DNA of 64,000 nt from an uncultured Clostridia bacterium (GCA_947565865.1 CANOHT010000011.1:1-64000), one strand, 5' to 3'. Numbered from the stretch's first letter, positions 9,029 to 18,356 are shown. Numbers and translations: made by a program. The notes: generated from the letters alone by a model not told the origin.

Positions 9029-10558
9029 TTATTCCGCACCTCTCAAAGACGGGTTGAAAGCATCCCGCAGTCCGTTGCCGAAAAGGTTGAAGGAAATCTC
9101 CAGGAGGGAGATAAACAGCGCCGGGAACAGGATGATATAGGGATCGGTGGACAGGTAGTTCTTGCCCTTGGCCAGCATGGTGCCCACGCTGGTCATGGTG
9201 GAGGAATCCAGGTTGACGATGCCCAGGTAGCTCAGGCTGGACTCGCTGAAGATAACGCCCGGAATCACAAGCACCGAGCCGGTCACGATGGTGCCCAGGG
9301 AGTTGGGGAAGATGTGCTTGAACATCAGCCGCGCGTCCTTGGCGCCCAGGGTGCGGGCCGCCAGCACATATTCCTGGCTCTTGAAGCGATAGAACTGCAT
9401 GCGCACTCGGGCCGCCATGCCAAGCCAGCCCGTCAGCACAAAGGCGAAGAGCAGCGATGGAATCACGCCCACCTGCTTGGCCAGGTGCAGCTGGAACAGC
9501 GTTGTCACCACCATGAAGGGCACGCCGTTGAGCACGTCAGAGATACGCTCCATCACCATGTCCACCGCGCCGCCGTAGTAGCCCTCGATGGCGCCGTAGA
9601 TCGCGCCGATAAACAGGTTAATGGCAGAAATCACCACGGCGAAAATCAGCGAGAACCGCGCGCCGGAAGCCAGGCGGGTGAAAATGTCCTGGCCGATGCC
9701 ATTGGTGCCGAAGACGAAGTAGGGCTCAAACCCATAGCGGTACTGGAAATAGTTATACTTACTCACGCGCACCACATAGCCCTTGGCGTCGCTGGTACCC
9801 GTGACGCGGGCATAGGCAAGAGGATTTTCGGGGTCGTTGTCCGCGGCGATGCGCAGGCTCTGGTAGCTGGTGTCCTCAGGCGTGGTCTTGCGGTAGATCG
9901 GCTTGAAGTTGCCGTCCTTATCCAGCTGAGCCTGACTCTTGCGGTTCACCTCGTACCAGATGTTGGCGTTGTTCTGCTTGGTGTCAGTGATGGCGGGGTA
10001 GATGACCTGGATGCCTGTTTCGTTCTGCCAATTCTGAATAGCCTGGTACTGGGCGGGGGTAATGGTCATATAGGTCATGCCCAGCAGCTTGTATTTATCT
10101 ACCTTCAAGTCATAAAAGCTTGATTTGGAGCTGGCCTTGGGATCCTTGTAATTCTCCCTGTACACCTCAACGACGGGCTGAATGCCAGTCTCCTCCGTCA
10201 TCGCCCGATAGGTGGTATAAACCGAGTCGTTCACTGTCACATTGGACATACCGTCAAAGCCGGGTATGCTGACGCCCGGGAGCTTCGGCGGCAGCATACC
10301 GTACTGCAGGTAGGTGGTATCCGTCAATGCCCGGGTATAATTGTTCTCGCAGAACATGGGCACCAGAATGGCGTACAGCACCACAAACACAATGATGAAG
10401 AAGCCCACCACCGAGCTCTTGTTCTTCACAAAGCGGTTCAGGGCGTCGCGGAAATACCCGATGGGTTCCGTGTCAAACTTCTTGTCATGGCTCCTGCCTT
10501 CCATGGGTACAAACTCAAAAGCGGAGGCGGGAAGGTTATCGTATTTCATCTCACTCAT
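9029..10558 (-). CDS. oppC: Oligopeptide ABC importer permease OppC with a large external loop
   Basis: The 509-residue permease has a cytoplasmic N-terminus, a first membrane helix (about 50-70), then about 200 extra residues before the usual GTNGIGQDIFTRLASGARFSL segment, where normal OppC (about 300 residues) has a short linker. The remaining helices and the EAA-type coupling loop (RTLGAKDARLMFKHIFPNSLG) are conventional. The insert should lie outside the membrane, near the binding protein. The start ATG 10558 overlaps the oppB stop (TGATG) and follows GGGGAG at 9 nt. Together with enlarged OppA, OppD and OppF it indicates a modified importer. Confidence 0.9.
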   Translation of the reverse strand: MSEMKYDNLPASAFEFVPMEGRSHDKKFDTEPIGYFRDALNRFVKNKSSVVGFFIIVFVVLYAILVPMFCENNYTRALTDTTYLQYGMLPPKLPGVSIPGFDGMSNVTVNDSVYTTYRAMTEETGIQPVVEVYRENYKDPKASSKSSFYDLKVDKYKLLGMTYMTITPAQYQAIQNWQNETGIQVIYPAITDTKQNNANIWYEVNRKSQAQLDKDGNFKPIYRKTTPEDTSYQSLRIAADNDPENPLAYARVTGTSDAKGYVVRVSKYNYFQYRYGFEPYFVFGTNGIGQDIFTRLASGARFSLIFAVVISAINLFIGAIYGAIEGYYGGAVDMVMERISDVLNGVPFMVVTTLFQLHLAKQVGVIPSLLFAFVLTGWLGMAARVRMQFYRFKSQEYVLAARTLGAKDARLMFKHIFPNSLGTIVTGSVLVIPGVIFSESSLSYLGIVNLDSSTMTSVGTMLAKGKNYLSTDPYIILFPALFISLLEISFNLFGNGLRDAFNPSLRGAE

Positions 10559-11517
10559 CACTTTTTGCTCCCCATTCTAATTCTCGGATCAATGAATCCG
10601 TAGCTCAGGTCCACCACGATGCCGGAGGCCAGCGTGACCAGGGTATAAAAGGCGGACAGCAGCATGAAGAAGTTGTAATCGGGCGTAGCGGCCGTGATGG
10701 AGGAAACGTACAGCGGGCCAACGCCGGGAATGCCGAAGATCTGCTCAATAATCAGCGAACCGCCGATAATGCCGATGAACTCGCCCAGAATCATGGGGAA
10801 GATGGGCACCATGGCGTTGCGCAGAGCATGGCGCACCGTGGTCTCACCGCGGGACAGGCCCTTGGTGCGGGCCAGCAGGAGGTAATCGCTGGTCAGCACT
10901 TCCGTCAGCTCCGCGCGGGTGTAGCGGGCCAGGCCCGCTATCGTGCCGAAGCCCAGAGACAATACCGCAGGCACCATGGACACGAACATGGACCAGGTAA
11001 AGTAGTTCGTGCCCGAATTGATCTGGAAGGGGAACCACTGCAGCTTGAAGCACAGGAAATACTGCACCAGGAAAGCGTATACATAGCTGGGCACCGAAAC
11101 AAAGACCATGACCGCCGTGGAAATGAAGTGATCCTGCCATTTGTTTTTGCGCAGGGCGGCGTAAATGCCCAGCACCAGGCCAATGGGCACAGCAAAAATC
11201 ATGGTATACAGGTTGACGGCGATGGTAGCCGGCATCTTTTCCATGAAAACATCCCACACGTTGCGGCCCAGGTAGAGCACCTCGCTCACGCCCCAGTCGC
11301 CGCCCAGAAGGGTTCGCTGCAGGAAAATGCCGTACTGCTCGATCAGCGGCTTGTTGTAGCCCAGAGCCTCGCGGCGCATCTCAATGAGGGCCATGTCCTT
11401 GCCATACTGCTCCGCGGGCTTGTTCGGCAGCAGCTTGACCAAAACAAAGCACAACGAAATGATGATGAGGAAGACCATCAGCATTAGCGCGATTCTTTTC
11501 AAAACGTACTTAAACAT
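10558..11517 (-). CDS. oppB: Oligopeptide ABC importer permease OppB
   Basis: This 319-residue membrane protein has normal length for OppB. It shows the N-terminal helix KRIALMLMVFLIIISLCFVLVKLLP, an external loop with the family pattern KPLIEQYGIFLQRTLLGGDWG, and five further helices. The coupling loop ARYTRAELTEVLTSDYLLLARTKGLSRGETTVRHALRNAMVPIFP is split here only by description; it contacts the ATPases. AAGGGG precedes the ATG. It is the only importer component here without an enlargement. It forms the channel with OppC and overlaps oppC by one base. Confidence 0.92.
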   Translation of the reverse strand: MFKYVLKRIALMLMVFLIIISLCFVLVKLLPNKPAEQYGKDMALIEMRREALGYNKPLIEQYGIFLQRTLLGGDWGVSEVLYLGRNVWDVFMEKMPATIAVNLYTMIFAVPIGLVLGIYAALRKNKWQDHFISTAVMVFVSVPSYVYAFLVQYFLCFKLQWFPFQINSGTNYFTWSMFVSMVPAVLSLGFGTIAGLARYTRAELTEVLTSDYLLLARTKGLSRGETTVRHALRNAMVPIFPMILGEFIGIIGGSLIIEQIFGIPGVGPLYVSSITAATPDYNFFMLLSAFYTLVTLASGIVVDLSYGFIDPRIRMGSKK

Positions 11518-11642
11518 GCTGTACCCCTTTTCGTAATTTATGGCGCGGCAGCATCAGCTGCGTCCGCCCACGCTGTCGAGCCATAAAGCGATCTGTTGTA
11601 GCCACAGCCGCTCATGCGAGGAAACCATTTTACTCACCACAA

Positions 11643-11682
11643 GAGGGCAAGGATGTGCTGCTTGAAGCTCACCCTTGCCCTC
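11643..11682 (-). other. Hairpin in the oppA-oppB intergenic region
   Basis: A perfect 10-bp inverted repeat (GAGGGCAAGG 11643-11652 with CCTTGCCCTC 11673-11682) lies in the 207-bp gap between oppA and oppB. There is no T-run after it on the minus strand. Such hairpins after binding-protein genes often protect the upstream mRNA, giving excess binding protein; that role is inferred. Confidence 0.55.
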
Positions 11683-11724
11683 CGAAGTGGTTCAACAATC
11701 AGTCACGCAAGGTGATTGGACTGC

Positions 11725-14103
11725 TTAGTTGTAGTTCAGTGTACCGCCCTGGGAAGCCACATAATCAGCCCACTCCTGATCGGAGTAGTTGAAGGTCATG
11801 CGGGCGATGCCGCCGAAGGCCATGGGGAACATGTACTCGTCGGAGAAGTAGTTGACCTTCTGGCTCAGCAGCTGAGCGGCGGAATCGCCGACCAGGGGCA
11901 TGTAGTTGTAGTTCTGCAGCACGGCGTTCTCCAGGGCAGCCAGGATCACGGCGCGCTCCAGGTTCTTCTCGGAATCGGTGCCGGCAGGATAGCACAGCTC
12001 AACCAGGTCCTTGGTGCCGGTCACGGTGGCATTCACCGGAATACCATTCATGATCTCGAACCAATCGTACACGCTGGCGGTGTAGGTGGTGCCTTCCAGC
12101 TCGATGTCCACATTGATGGTGCCGTAATCCACGTTGCTGTCATAGCGCAGGCTGCCGCAGTAGACCTCGAACAGGCCAAAGGCGTCAAACTCGCCGCCTT
12201 GGAAGCCAATGTTGAACAGCATGTCAACATTGTTGTTGCGCAGAGCCTCGCCAAAGCCGTTGGAGATGGTGTTGTCCTTCACGAACTCCAGCTTGCCCTC
12301 CAGCTTGGTGCCCTTCACAGCCTCAATCCAGTTATTGTTCAGGAACTCATAGCCGTCATGATAGGAAGGAAGATCAGCCGCCAGACCAATGATGATCTGC
12401 ACCTTGTCATCCTCGTCCATCAGGCCCTGCTCAATGGCCTTGTCATAGGCCAGGTCGAAGCACTGACGGCCCATCTCCAGATTGTAGCCGCTGATGTTCT
12501 CAATGGCATCGTCGATGGTAGCGTACAGCTTGCCCTCACCAATCTCGTCAGCCAGGCCCCAGAAGTTGACCAGAGTCTGCTTGGCGGCGTCGGTCACACG
12601 ATAGGGCGTGCCGCTCTCGGGGTCGGCAACGATGGAATCGCTGAACAGCGCGTAGGCGGGAATCCAGATGGGGTTCACGGCCATGCAGTAGCCCTGACGA
12701 TCCAGGGACAGAGACAGGGCCATACGGAACTCCTTCAGGGTCAGGATGGTCTTGTTGATGTTCTCGCCGGCAGCTTCCTGGGTCTTGGTCAGGGCCTCCA
12801 GGCTGGGGTTCACGGCGAAGCCGAAGGTGGAAGCGCCGATGGAGTAGTGGGTGTAATCAGAGGAAGCGTACTGCTCAGCGTACTCCTTGCTCAGACCGAA
12901 GGTATCCAGCTGGCCGCTGAGGAACATCTCATAGCGGGTAGCGGTATCGGTGACGGGCACATAGCGCACATGCGTCGCCTGATAGCGGCCCTCGAAGCGG
13001 GGCTCATTCCAGCCATACCAGTAGGGGTTCTTCTCATGAACGATTTCCTTATCGGTCTGATAGGAAGCGATCTGATAGGGGCCAAAGGAGGGAGTGGTCT
13101 CCTTGCTGGTGCAGTAGGTGCTGTTGAACACGCCGTCGGTGACGGTGGCGCAGGCATCGTAGAGGTCAGGCTTGACAATCCAGCTGGTCATGTCCAGCTG
13201 ATACTTGACGTAGAAGCCGTACACGGGAGTGTCAACGATGACAACAAACTCGTTGTCGCTCACAGCCTGCACACCGACCTTGTCGTAAGACAGCTCGGGA
13301 TAGGCATAGAGAGCGGACAGCTCATCCAGGGCATACTCGATCATGGTATCGACGCTCTGGCCATTGTAGACCTGGCCCTCGCCCTTGAAGAACTCGACCA
13401 TCTCGGCCAGGGTCTTTCCGCTGTCAACCAGCACGTCTTCGCCCTCGCCCCAGCTCTTGGCCTCGAAGTCATACTTCGCGCCGAAGGAGTAGACCCAGTT
13501 CACCTTGGCGGGCAGGTCGCCGTGCTCGGCCAGGAAGGAATCCAGGTCTTCGGAGCCGTACAGGCCCATCAGGGAACGAATGGAGGTGTCAGCCGTGGTG
13601 CCCTGCTTGGCATAGGCCTCGGCATTGTGCACCTTGGGGTTTCTGGCATAGATGTTGTCAGCGCGGAAGTTCTTGGCCACGGGGTCCAGCAGACGCTTGA
13701 CGGACTCTTCAACGGTCTTGGCGTTCAGCACGCTGCCGTCGTTCCACTTCAGGTCGTCGCGCATGGTGAACTTCCAGGCGCGGCCGGTCTCGCCCTCGGC
13801 AATGCCCCAGTCCTCGCCGACATAGTCAGCGGTGACATCCTCGGGCTCGCCAACGGCCATGTGATTCTCCCACACGAAACCGTCCATGTTCTCGTTGTAG
13901 TCGAAATCGTACAGACCGTCACGGATCCAGGTCAGCGCCAGGTCGTTGGCGGTGGCGTCCTGGTACTTGAAAACGTTCCAGGCCGTGGGGATGGTCGGGT
14001 GCGACCCATTATAGGTGTAGGTGGGCTCGGAGCCTTCGGCAAACGCGCCGATGCAACCAAGCACCATGCACAATGCCAAAACCAAAGCAAGGGTTTTCTT
14101 CAT
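11725..14103 (-). CDS. oppA: Oligopeptide-binding protein OppA (family 5 solute-binding protein)
   Basis: A 792-residue exported binding protein, much larger than typical OppA (about 540-600). A signal peptide ends near GAFA-EGSEP; a cysteine in VLGC could instead be a poor lipobox. Family hallmarks include the early WTFTMRDDLKWNDGS-type segment (WKFTMRDDLKWNDGS), KTVEESVKRLLDP and a later LKEFRMALSLSLDRQGY. It captures peptides outside the membrane and delivers them to OppBC. It is first in the operon, behind a consensus promoter and an AAGGAGGGG ribosome site at 14113-14121. Confidence 0.9.
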   Translation of the reverse strand: MKKTLALVLALCMVLGCIGAFAEGSEPTYTYNGSHPTIPTAWNVFKYQDATANDLALTWIRDGLYDFDYNENMDGFVWENHMAVGEPEDVTADYVGEDWGIAEGETGRAWKFTMRDDLKWNDGSVLNAKTVEESVKRLLDPVAKNFRADNIYARNPKVHNAEAYAKQGTTADTSIRSLMGLYGSEDLDSFLAEHGDLPAKVNWVYSFGAKYDFEAKSWGEGEDVLVDSGKTLAEMVEFFKGEGQVYNGQSVDTMIEYALDELSALYAYPELSYDKVGVQAVSDNEFVVIVDTPVYGFYVKYQLDMTSWIVKPDLYDACATVTDGVFNSTYCTSKETTPSFGPYQIASYQTDKEIVHEKNPYWYGWNEPRFEGRYQATHVRYVPVTDTATRYEMFLSGQLDTFGLSKEYAEQYASSDYTHYSIGASTFGFAVNPSLEALTKTQEAAGENINKTILTLKEFRMALSLSLDRQGYCMAVNPIWIPAYALFSDSIVADPESGTPYRVTDAAKQTLVNFWGLADEIGEGKLYATIDDAIENISGYNLEMGRQCFDLAYDKAIEQGLMDEDDKVQIIIGLAADLPSYHDGYEFLNNNWIEAVKGTKLEGKLEFVKDNTISNGFGEALRNNNVDMLFNIGFQGGEFDAFGLFEVYCGSLRYDSNVDYGTINVDIELEGTTYTASVYDWFEIMNGIPVNATVTGTKDLVELCYPAGTDSEKNLERAVILAALENAVLQNYNYMPLVGDSAAQLLSQKVNYFSDEYMFPMAFGGIARMTFNYSDQEWADYVASQGGTLNYN

Positions 14104-14130
14104 GAAAATTGTCCCCTCCTTACAATACTC

Positions 14131-14148
14131 CCGTATAAATTCATACGG
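14131..14148 (-). promoter_or_regulatory. Inverted repeat at the predicted oppA transcription start
   Basis: CCGTAT (14131-14136) and ATACGG (14143-14148) form a 6-bp inverted repeat with a 6-nt centre. It covers roughly +1 to +18 of the predicted oppA transcript. It could be an operator or a 5' stabilising hairpin. Confidence 0.4.
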
Positions 14149-14155
14149 TTTTAAT

Positions 14156-14185
14156 ATTATAGGTCATTTAATGAAGCATTGTCAA
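14156..14185 (-). promoter_or_regulatory. Consensus sigma-A promoter of oppABCDF
   Basis: On the minus strand TTGACA (complement of 14180-14185) and TATAAT (complement of 14156-14161) are separated by 18 bp. Both hexamers are perfect. Transcription should start near 14149, about 45 nt before the oppA ATG. Confidence 0.88.
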
Positions 14186-14416
14186 GCGCTAAATGGCTGG
14201 AAAGCGTGGCTGCGCAAAATGAATTTTTCCGAACAAAGCCTTGCAGTTTACAAGGTTTGCATATCTTTCGTCCCCGCCCTTTGATTGTACTTTTTTTGTT
14301 TTTTTCAGAAAATATTTGTGTTTTCCGACCAGATTCATCCCTAATGATTCCTCGCCCTGCGTCCACACGCCTTTTTGACGCACAGACAGTCCGCGGTTGT
14401 CTTTGGTCAACACGGA
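14186..14416. other. Non-coding A+T-richer spacer
   Basis: The stretch between the oppA promoter and the terminator of the upstream operon has T-rich runs around 14288-14312. Short open frames here lack ribosome sites and protein-like composition. I see no gene. Confidence 0.5.
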
Positions 14417-14418
14417 AC

Positions 14419-14448
14419 AAAAAAGGCCGGCAGCCTTCGCCGCCGACC
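14419..14448 (-). terminator. Intrinsic terminator of the sugar-uptake/oxidoreductase operon
   Basis: A 10-bp G+C-rich stem with two wobble pairs and a GAAG loop (14425-14448) is followed on the minus strand by TTTTTTGTT. It starts 13 bp after the oxidoreductase stop. Confidence 0.82.
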
Positions 14449-14460
14449 CGAATAATCGTA

Positions 14461-15963
14461 TTATGACAAACCCAGCTGCCGCAGCCTCTCCCCTTCGCCC
14501 AGGTACACGCCCTGGCGCAGCAGCTCTTTCTGCACAAGACGCACATCCACCTCATGGGTGGTAACGCCCGTGGAGGCGGCGATGGCCGCGGCCACACCGG
14601 CACCCTGGGCAGGCTTCATGCTGTTGGTACCACAGCGCATGGTGGTCTGCGGCTGGCAGGAGGCCGTCTTGCCGCTGCCTACCAGCAGATTTTCCACACC
14701 CCGGGGCAGCAGGATACCGTAGGCGATGTCCACCGTGTGCTCGTAAAGGAAACGCGCGCCGTCAGCAGTGGTCTCGCCGTTGACGGAAACCTCCTGCACA
14801 CTGCCCTTGTCATCCTCGTCAAAGGGATGATCCTTCGCGCCGTCATCGCTCCAGGGCTTGGCGCACCGCACACCGATGACATCATCCAGATAGACGGGCG
14901 CGGCGCTTGTCACGTCCTCAATCCACAGCGTCTTCTCACCCTCGATGGCGCGGCTGACCCGAACGCCCATATCCTGGGAAATCTGCGAAATGTGGGCGTT
15001 CCGGAAGCCCGGCACCGTCCTGACCAGGAAGTCCGCGATGTAATAGCAGGCCTTCTGACTCTCCAATTCCGCCTCGGAATAGTCAAGGGGCGCCAGGGAG
15101 GGCAGCCGCCACAGCATGGTGTTCACGGACAGGTCGTTCAGGCCCTTGAGGCCGATCAGACACATCATATCCAGGCCGAAGAGCTTGCCCCGGGTCTTGC
15201 TGTACTCCCCGCGGATGATGGCCTCCTGCACCAGGGGGAACTTCCGTCCGCCGCGGTGAGGGAAATAAAAGTCGCCGTATTCCTTCCAGTTGGTTTCAAA
15301 GTCTTCAAAGCCGCGGATACCGTCATGGTTCTTCGGGAACTCGTCGGGATGCTCCCGGAAGTACTGGTAGAAATCCTCGCCGTCAAAGCCGCTCATTTTG
15401 AAGGCCAGGCTGGCCGTGCCCTTGGTGACGCGCATGGGGCAGCCGGTCTGGGCGGCGATATCCGCCTCGCCCGTGCAATCGACGGTCACCTTGGCCAGCA
15501 CCGCCCGGCGGCCCACCTTGGTCTCCAGGAAGAGGCCCTTCACCGTCTGCCCCTCCATGATGGGGCTGGCGGCCAGCACATGGGTGAAGACCGTGACGCC
15601 CGCCTCCTGGAGCATATCAATCAATACGATCTTGAGCTTCTGCTCGTCAATGACCAGCTTGGCCTGGGGCTTGTCCCAGTCCCGGACGCAGCCGCCCATG
15701 GCCGTCAGGCGCTCAATGATCCGGCGGGGCACGCCGCTGAGCAGCTGTTCAAAGTCCGCGCTGACATGGTTGTTGAGCAGGTTCGGGATGATATTGCTGG
15801 TCAGCACGCCGCCCAGGCAGCCGTTGCGCTCCACCAGCAGCACCTTCGCGCCGGCGTCCGCGGCGCTGATGGCCGCCGTACAGCCCGCGACGCCGCCGCC
15901 GGCCACCAGCACATCCACACTGTCCAGCACCTCAATCTCGCGCGCGGTTTCCATGATATTCAT
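14461..15963 (-). CDS. FAD-dependent oxidoreductase (FAD_oxidored/fumarate reductase-like fold)
   Basis: A 500-residue soluble flavoprotein. The N-terminal dinucleotide motif VLVAGGGVAGCTAAISAAD ends in the acidic VLLVERN, followed by CLGGVLTSN, typical of the FAD-dependent oxidoreductases found beside sugar ABC importers. A mid-protein VTVDCTGEADIAAQTG and a C-terminal RGVENLLVGSGKTASCQ with TTMRCGTNSM complete the FAD site. The ATG at 15963 follows AAGGAGG at 8 nt. It is last in the operon after the GntR regulator, so it probably acts on the imported compound, perhaps oxidising a sugar or derivative; the substrate is unknown. Confidence 0.8.
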   Translation of the reverse strand: MNIMETAREIEVLDSVDVLVAGGGVAGCTAAISAADAGAKVLLVERNGCLGGVLTSNIIPNLLNNHVSADFEQLLSGVPRRIIERLTAMGGCVRDWDKPQAKLVIDEQKLKIVLIDMLQEAGVTVFTHVLAASPIMEGQTVKGLFLETKVGRRAVLAKVTVDCTGEADIAAQTGCPMRVTKGTASLAFKMSGFDGEDFYQYFREHPDEFPKNHDGIRGFEDFETNWKEYGDFYFPHRGGRKFPLVQEAIIRGEYSKTRGKLFGLDMMCLIGLKGLNDLSVNTMLWRLPSLAPLDYSEAELESQKACYYIADFLVRTVPGFRNAHISQISQDMGVRVSRAIEGEKTLWIEDVTSAAPVYLDDVIGVRCAKPWSDDGAKDHPFDEDDKGSVQEVSVNGETTADGARFLYEHTVDIAYGILLPRGVENLLVGSGKTASCQPQTTMRCGTNSMKPAQGAGVAAAIAASTGVTTHEVDVRLVQKELLRQGVYLGEGERLRQLGLS

Positions 15964-16020
15964 CGGGGTATCCTCCTTGGCACAGGGCAGGAGGAGCCTT
16001 TTTTCCCGAAAAAGGCGCCG

Positions 16021-16698
16021 TTACACCTCCACGGCTTCCATCCGCCGCAGATGTTCCTCCAGCCCGGTGATATTATGCCTGCGGGAAGCCGCCTCCGCCC
16101 GGTCAGGGTCGGAGGCCTTGATAGCCTCCAGCAGTTCGCGATGCTCGGGAAGCGTTACATTCATTCTGGCTGAGGACATGGGATACAGGTTGTAGTACCG
16201 CTCAAACCGATGCCAATGCTGATGGAAGTTGTCGATCATCTGGGGAATCAGCGGCATATGGCAGTGATCCTTGATATAATCATGGAAGCGGCTGTTGGCC
16301 TGGCTGTACCTCAGCGTATCGCCCACCGGCGCGACGGTCTCCATCTCCGCGACGACGGCCGCCAGGCAGCTCTTTTCCTCCTCGGTCATCCGGGTGGCGG
16401 CGGCGCGCACCGCCAGCACCTGCAGTTCCCTGGAGATGGCGAAGTAATCCTGAGCGGACGCCTGGGTAATGGGCGCCACCACAGCGCCCACATGGGGCGT
16501 CATCTGCACCAGGCCCTCCGCCTGCAGCTGCAATAGCGCCTCGCGCACCGGTACGCGGCTGACATGGTAATCCGCCGCCAGCTCGTCCAGGATCAGGCGC
16601 TCCCCCGGCTGAAGCTCACAGCGCTCAATGGCGCTCTTCAGCTCGCTGTACAGCCATTCCTGCTTAGTTTGAAAGGGTACTCTCTGCTTTTCCGTCAC
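16021..16698 (-). CDS. GntR-family transcriptional regulator, FadR/FCD subfamily
   Basis: The 225-residue protein has an N-terminal winged helix with the GntR pattern ELKSAIERCELQPGERLILDELAADYHVSRVPVREALLQL broken over residues 15-60. A helical FCD ligand domain follows, with conserved acidic and histidine positions (SRFHDYIKDHCHMPLI, LPEHRELLEAI) that bind a metal or carboxylate ligand in this subfamily. It lies between the binding-protein gene and the oxidoreductase gene, so it likely controls this operon. Two matching palindromes around the operon promoter (20303-20318 and 20437-20454) are the obvious candidate operators, though that link is inferred. Confidence 0.85.
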   Translation of the reverse strand: MTEKQRVPFQTKQEWLYSELKSAIERCELQPGERLILDELAADYHVSRVPVREALLQLQAEGLVQMTPHVGAVVAPITQASAQDYFAISRELQVLAVRAAATRMTEEEKSCLAAVVAEMETVAPVGDTLRYSQANSRFHDYIKDHCHMPLIPQMIDNFHQHWHRFERYYNLYPMSSARMNVTLPEHRELLEAIKASDPDRAEAASRRHNITGLEEHLRRMEAVEV

Positions 16699-16760
16699 TG
16701 TCTCTCAATCCTTTGGCATCTCCGCCCTCCCCCGAAAGCCGGGAGCGGGCGGAGGGGACT

Positions 16761-18356
16761 TTATTTCTGGCGGTCGAAGGCCGTTTGATACAGCTCGACA
16801 TAGCGATCCATTCCCAGGCGCTTCAACTGCTCCAGGTAGCCGTCCCACTGCTCCTCAACGCCGCCCTCAGCAATCCACGCAGCCTCCGTGCGGAAGACGT
16901 AGTTGGTCAGGTCCAGCTGGATCAGGTTCAGCTCCTCGATTTCTTCCAGGGTGAAGCGATAGGGGAAATTGTAGGGATACTTGGTCAGGTCATCGCGGTA
17001 CACCGCGCAGGTCTCTTCCTTGTAAACGTTGTTGGCGCGGGTAGCGATATACTGGTCGATGATCTCCTTGGTGGAAATCACCGGGGAGGAACCGATGGGC
17101 GCGCTCCAGGGCCAGTCGTTGGGCTGCACATCCTCGGGGCGCAGAGCGGTATTGTCCGTCCATTTGCCCGCCTCGGCATCGGAGGGCACCAGCGCCTCGG
17201 AGGCGGTCCAGCCGGCGGGCTTGAACATGCCGTAGAGCATCTGGATGTTGTTTTCCGGCTCGTTGATGTAATCCAGCCAGCGGATGGCAATCTCCGGATT
17301 TTTGCAGGCCCGGGTCAGGGCAAAGGCGCCTTCGTTCATACCGGCCATGGCGCGCAGCCAGCCCTTGTCGCCATGGGGGCCGGTCAGGGCCGGCATGATG
17401 GCGAAACGATCCTGGATTTCCGCGGAGGCCATGGAGTTCTTATAGCGATAATCCGAATAGCAGCCTACGCTGAGCTGACGGATTTTGTTGGTCAGCATGG
17501 TGCGATCCTGGGTGAAGATTTCCGGGTCGATGAGCCCCTCGGCATAGAGCCTGTGCAGGTAGCTGACCGCTTCCCTGAAGCCCTCCTGGGCCGCAGTAAA
17601 TTCTACCACACCATCGTCGCTGATGGCAATATGTTTTGGATTTTCCGCTACGCCGAAGGCCTGGAAGATCCACTCGAACTCCCGCTTCACCTCACGGTTG
17701 AGGTCATTGCTCTCCTGGTAGAGGAATGTCCAGGGGATGGTGTTGCCGTCTCCGGCCATGTCGTTGTCCTTGAAGGCCTTGAGGGCCTGATAAAATTCCT
17801 CGGTGTTGGTCGGCATGGGCAGATTCAGAGCGTCCAGCCACTCCTGGCGGATGATGGCAGCGCTGAAGGAATCAAAGCCCATATCCTGCATGGCGGTCAG
17901 CGCATAGATATGTCCGTCCGTGCTGGTGATGGACGCCCGATAGGTGGGATTCTCGTCAATGAGCCGCTGGATGGTGGGCGCGTACTCGCGGATCAGCCCC
18001 TCCAGGGGGATCAGAATGCCGTCAGCGCCCAGCAGCTGAGCCTCGTCAGCGGTCAGGGAGAGGGGGCCCATGAAGCCGTCGGGCAATTCGCCCCCGGCGA
18101 TGGTCAGGTTTTTCTTCTCGCTCCAGGAGGCCTGGGGAATCATGTTCCAGGTGATGCGGACGTTGGTCTGCTCCTCCAGGTACTTCATCATGTCGGTCTG
18201 GTCATAGCGGCCCACGCGGGTGCTGTTCATGTTCATGCCCATGAAGGTGAGCTCGACCGTCTCATCCGTCAGGGGCAGGGTGGTTTCCGCCATGGCGGTC
18301 ATAACGCCACAGCACAGGATGAGCGCCGTCAGCAGCGCCAAAAGCCGTTTTTTCAT
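16761..18356 (-). CDS. Extracellular solute-binding protein of a sugar-type ABC importer (LplA/LipO-like)
   Basis: A 531-residue exported protein. The signal peptide MKKRLLALLTALILCCGVMT ends near AMA-ETTLP without a convincing lipobox. The mature part follows the family 1 large binding-protein pattern: YLEEQTNVRITWNMIP, NLTIAGGELPDG, a segment on a bound domain VISTKEIIDQY and C-terminal YPYNFPYRFTLEEIEEL. Proteins of this LplA type go with LplB/LplC permeases that import oligosaccharides, and those two permeases are directly upstream. The ATG at 18356 is preceded by AAGGCGG; an upstream in-frame ATG would add residues ahead of the signal peptide. No ATPase is encoded here, so a shared MsmX-like ATPase is inferred. 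Confidence 0.85.
   Translation of the reverse strand: MKKRLLALLTALILCCGVMTAMAETTLPLTDETVELTFMGMNMNSTRVGRYDQTDMMKYLEEQTNVRITWNMIPQASWSEKKNLTIAGGELPDGFMGPLSLTADEAQLLGADGILIPLEGLIREYAPTIQRLIDENPTYRASITSTDGHIYALTAMQDMGFDSFSAAIIRQEWLDALNLPMPTNTEEFYQALKAFKDNDMAGDGNTIPWTFLYQESNDLNREVKREFEWIFQAFGVAENPKHIAISDDGVVEFTAAQEGFREAVSYLHRLYAEGLIDPEIFTQDRTMLTNKIRQLSVGCYSDYRYKNSMASAEIQDRFAIMPALTGPHGDKGWLRAMAGMNEGAFALTRACKNPEIAIRWLDYINEPENNIQMLYGMFKPAGWTASEALVPSDAEAGKWTDNTALRPEDVQPNDWPWSAPIGSSPVISTKEIIDQYIATRANNVYKEETCAVYRDDLTKYPYNFPYRFTLEEIEELNLIQLDLTNYVFRTEAAWIAEGGVEEQWDGYLEQLKRLGMDRYVELYQTAFDRQK

Noticed and set aside
6676..9057. 793-codon open frame on the plus strand opposite oppD
   Set aside because: It is the antisense shadow of a G+C-rich gene. 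It has no ribosome site and its composition is rich in Leu, His and Gly without domains.
11716..14154. 812-codon open frame on the plus strand opposite oppA
   Set aside because: Antisense shadow produced by third-position G+C bias; the minus-strand OppA is well supported with promoter and signal peptide.
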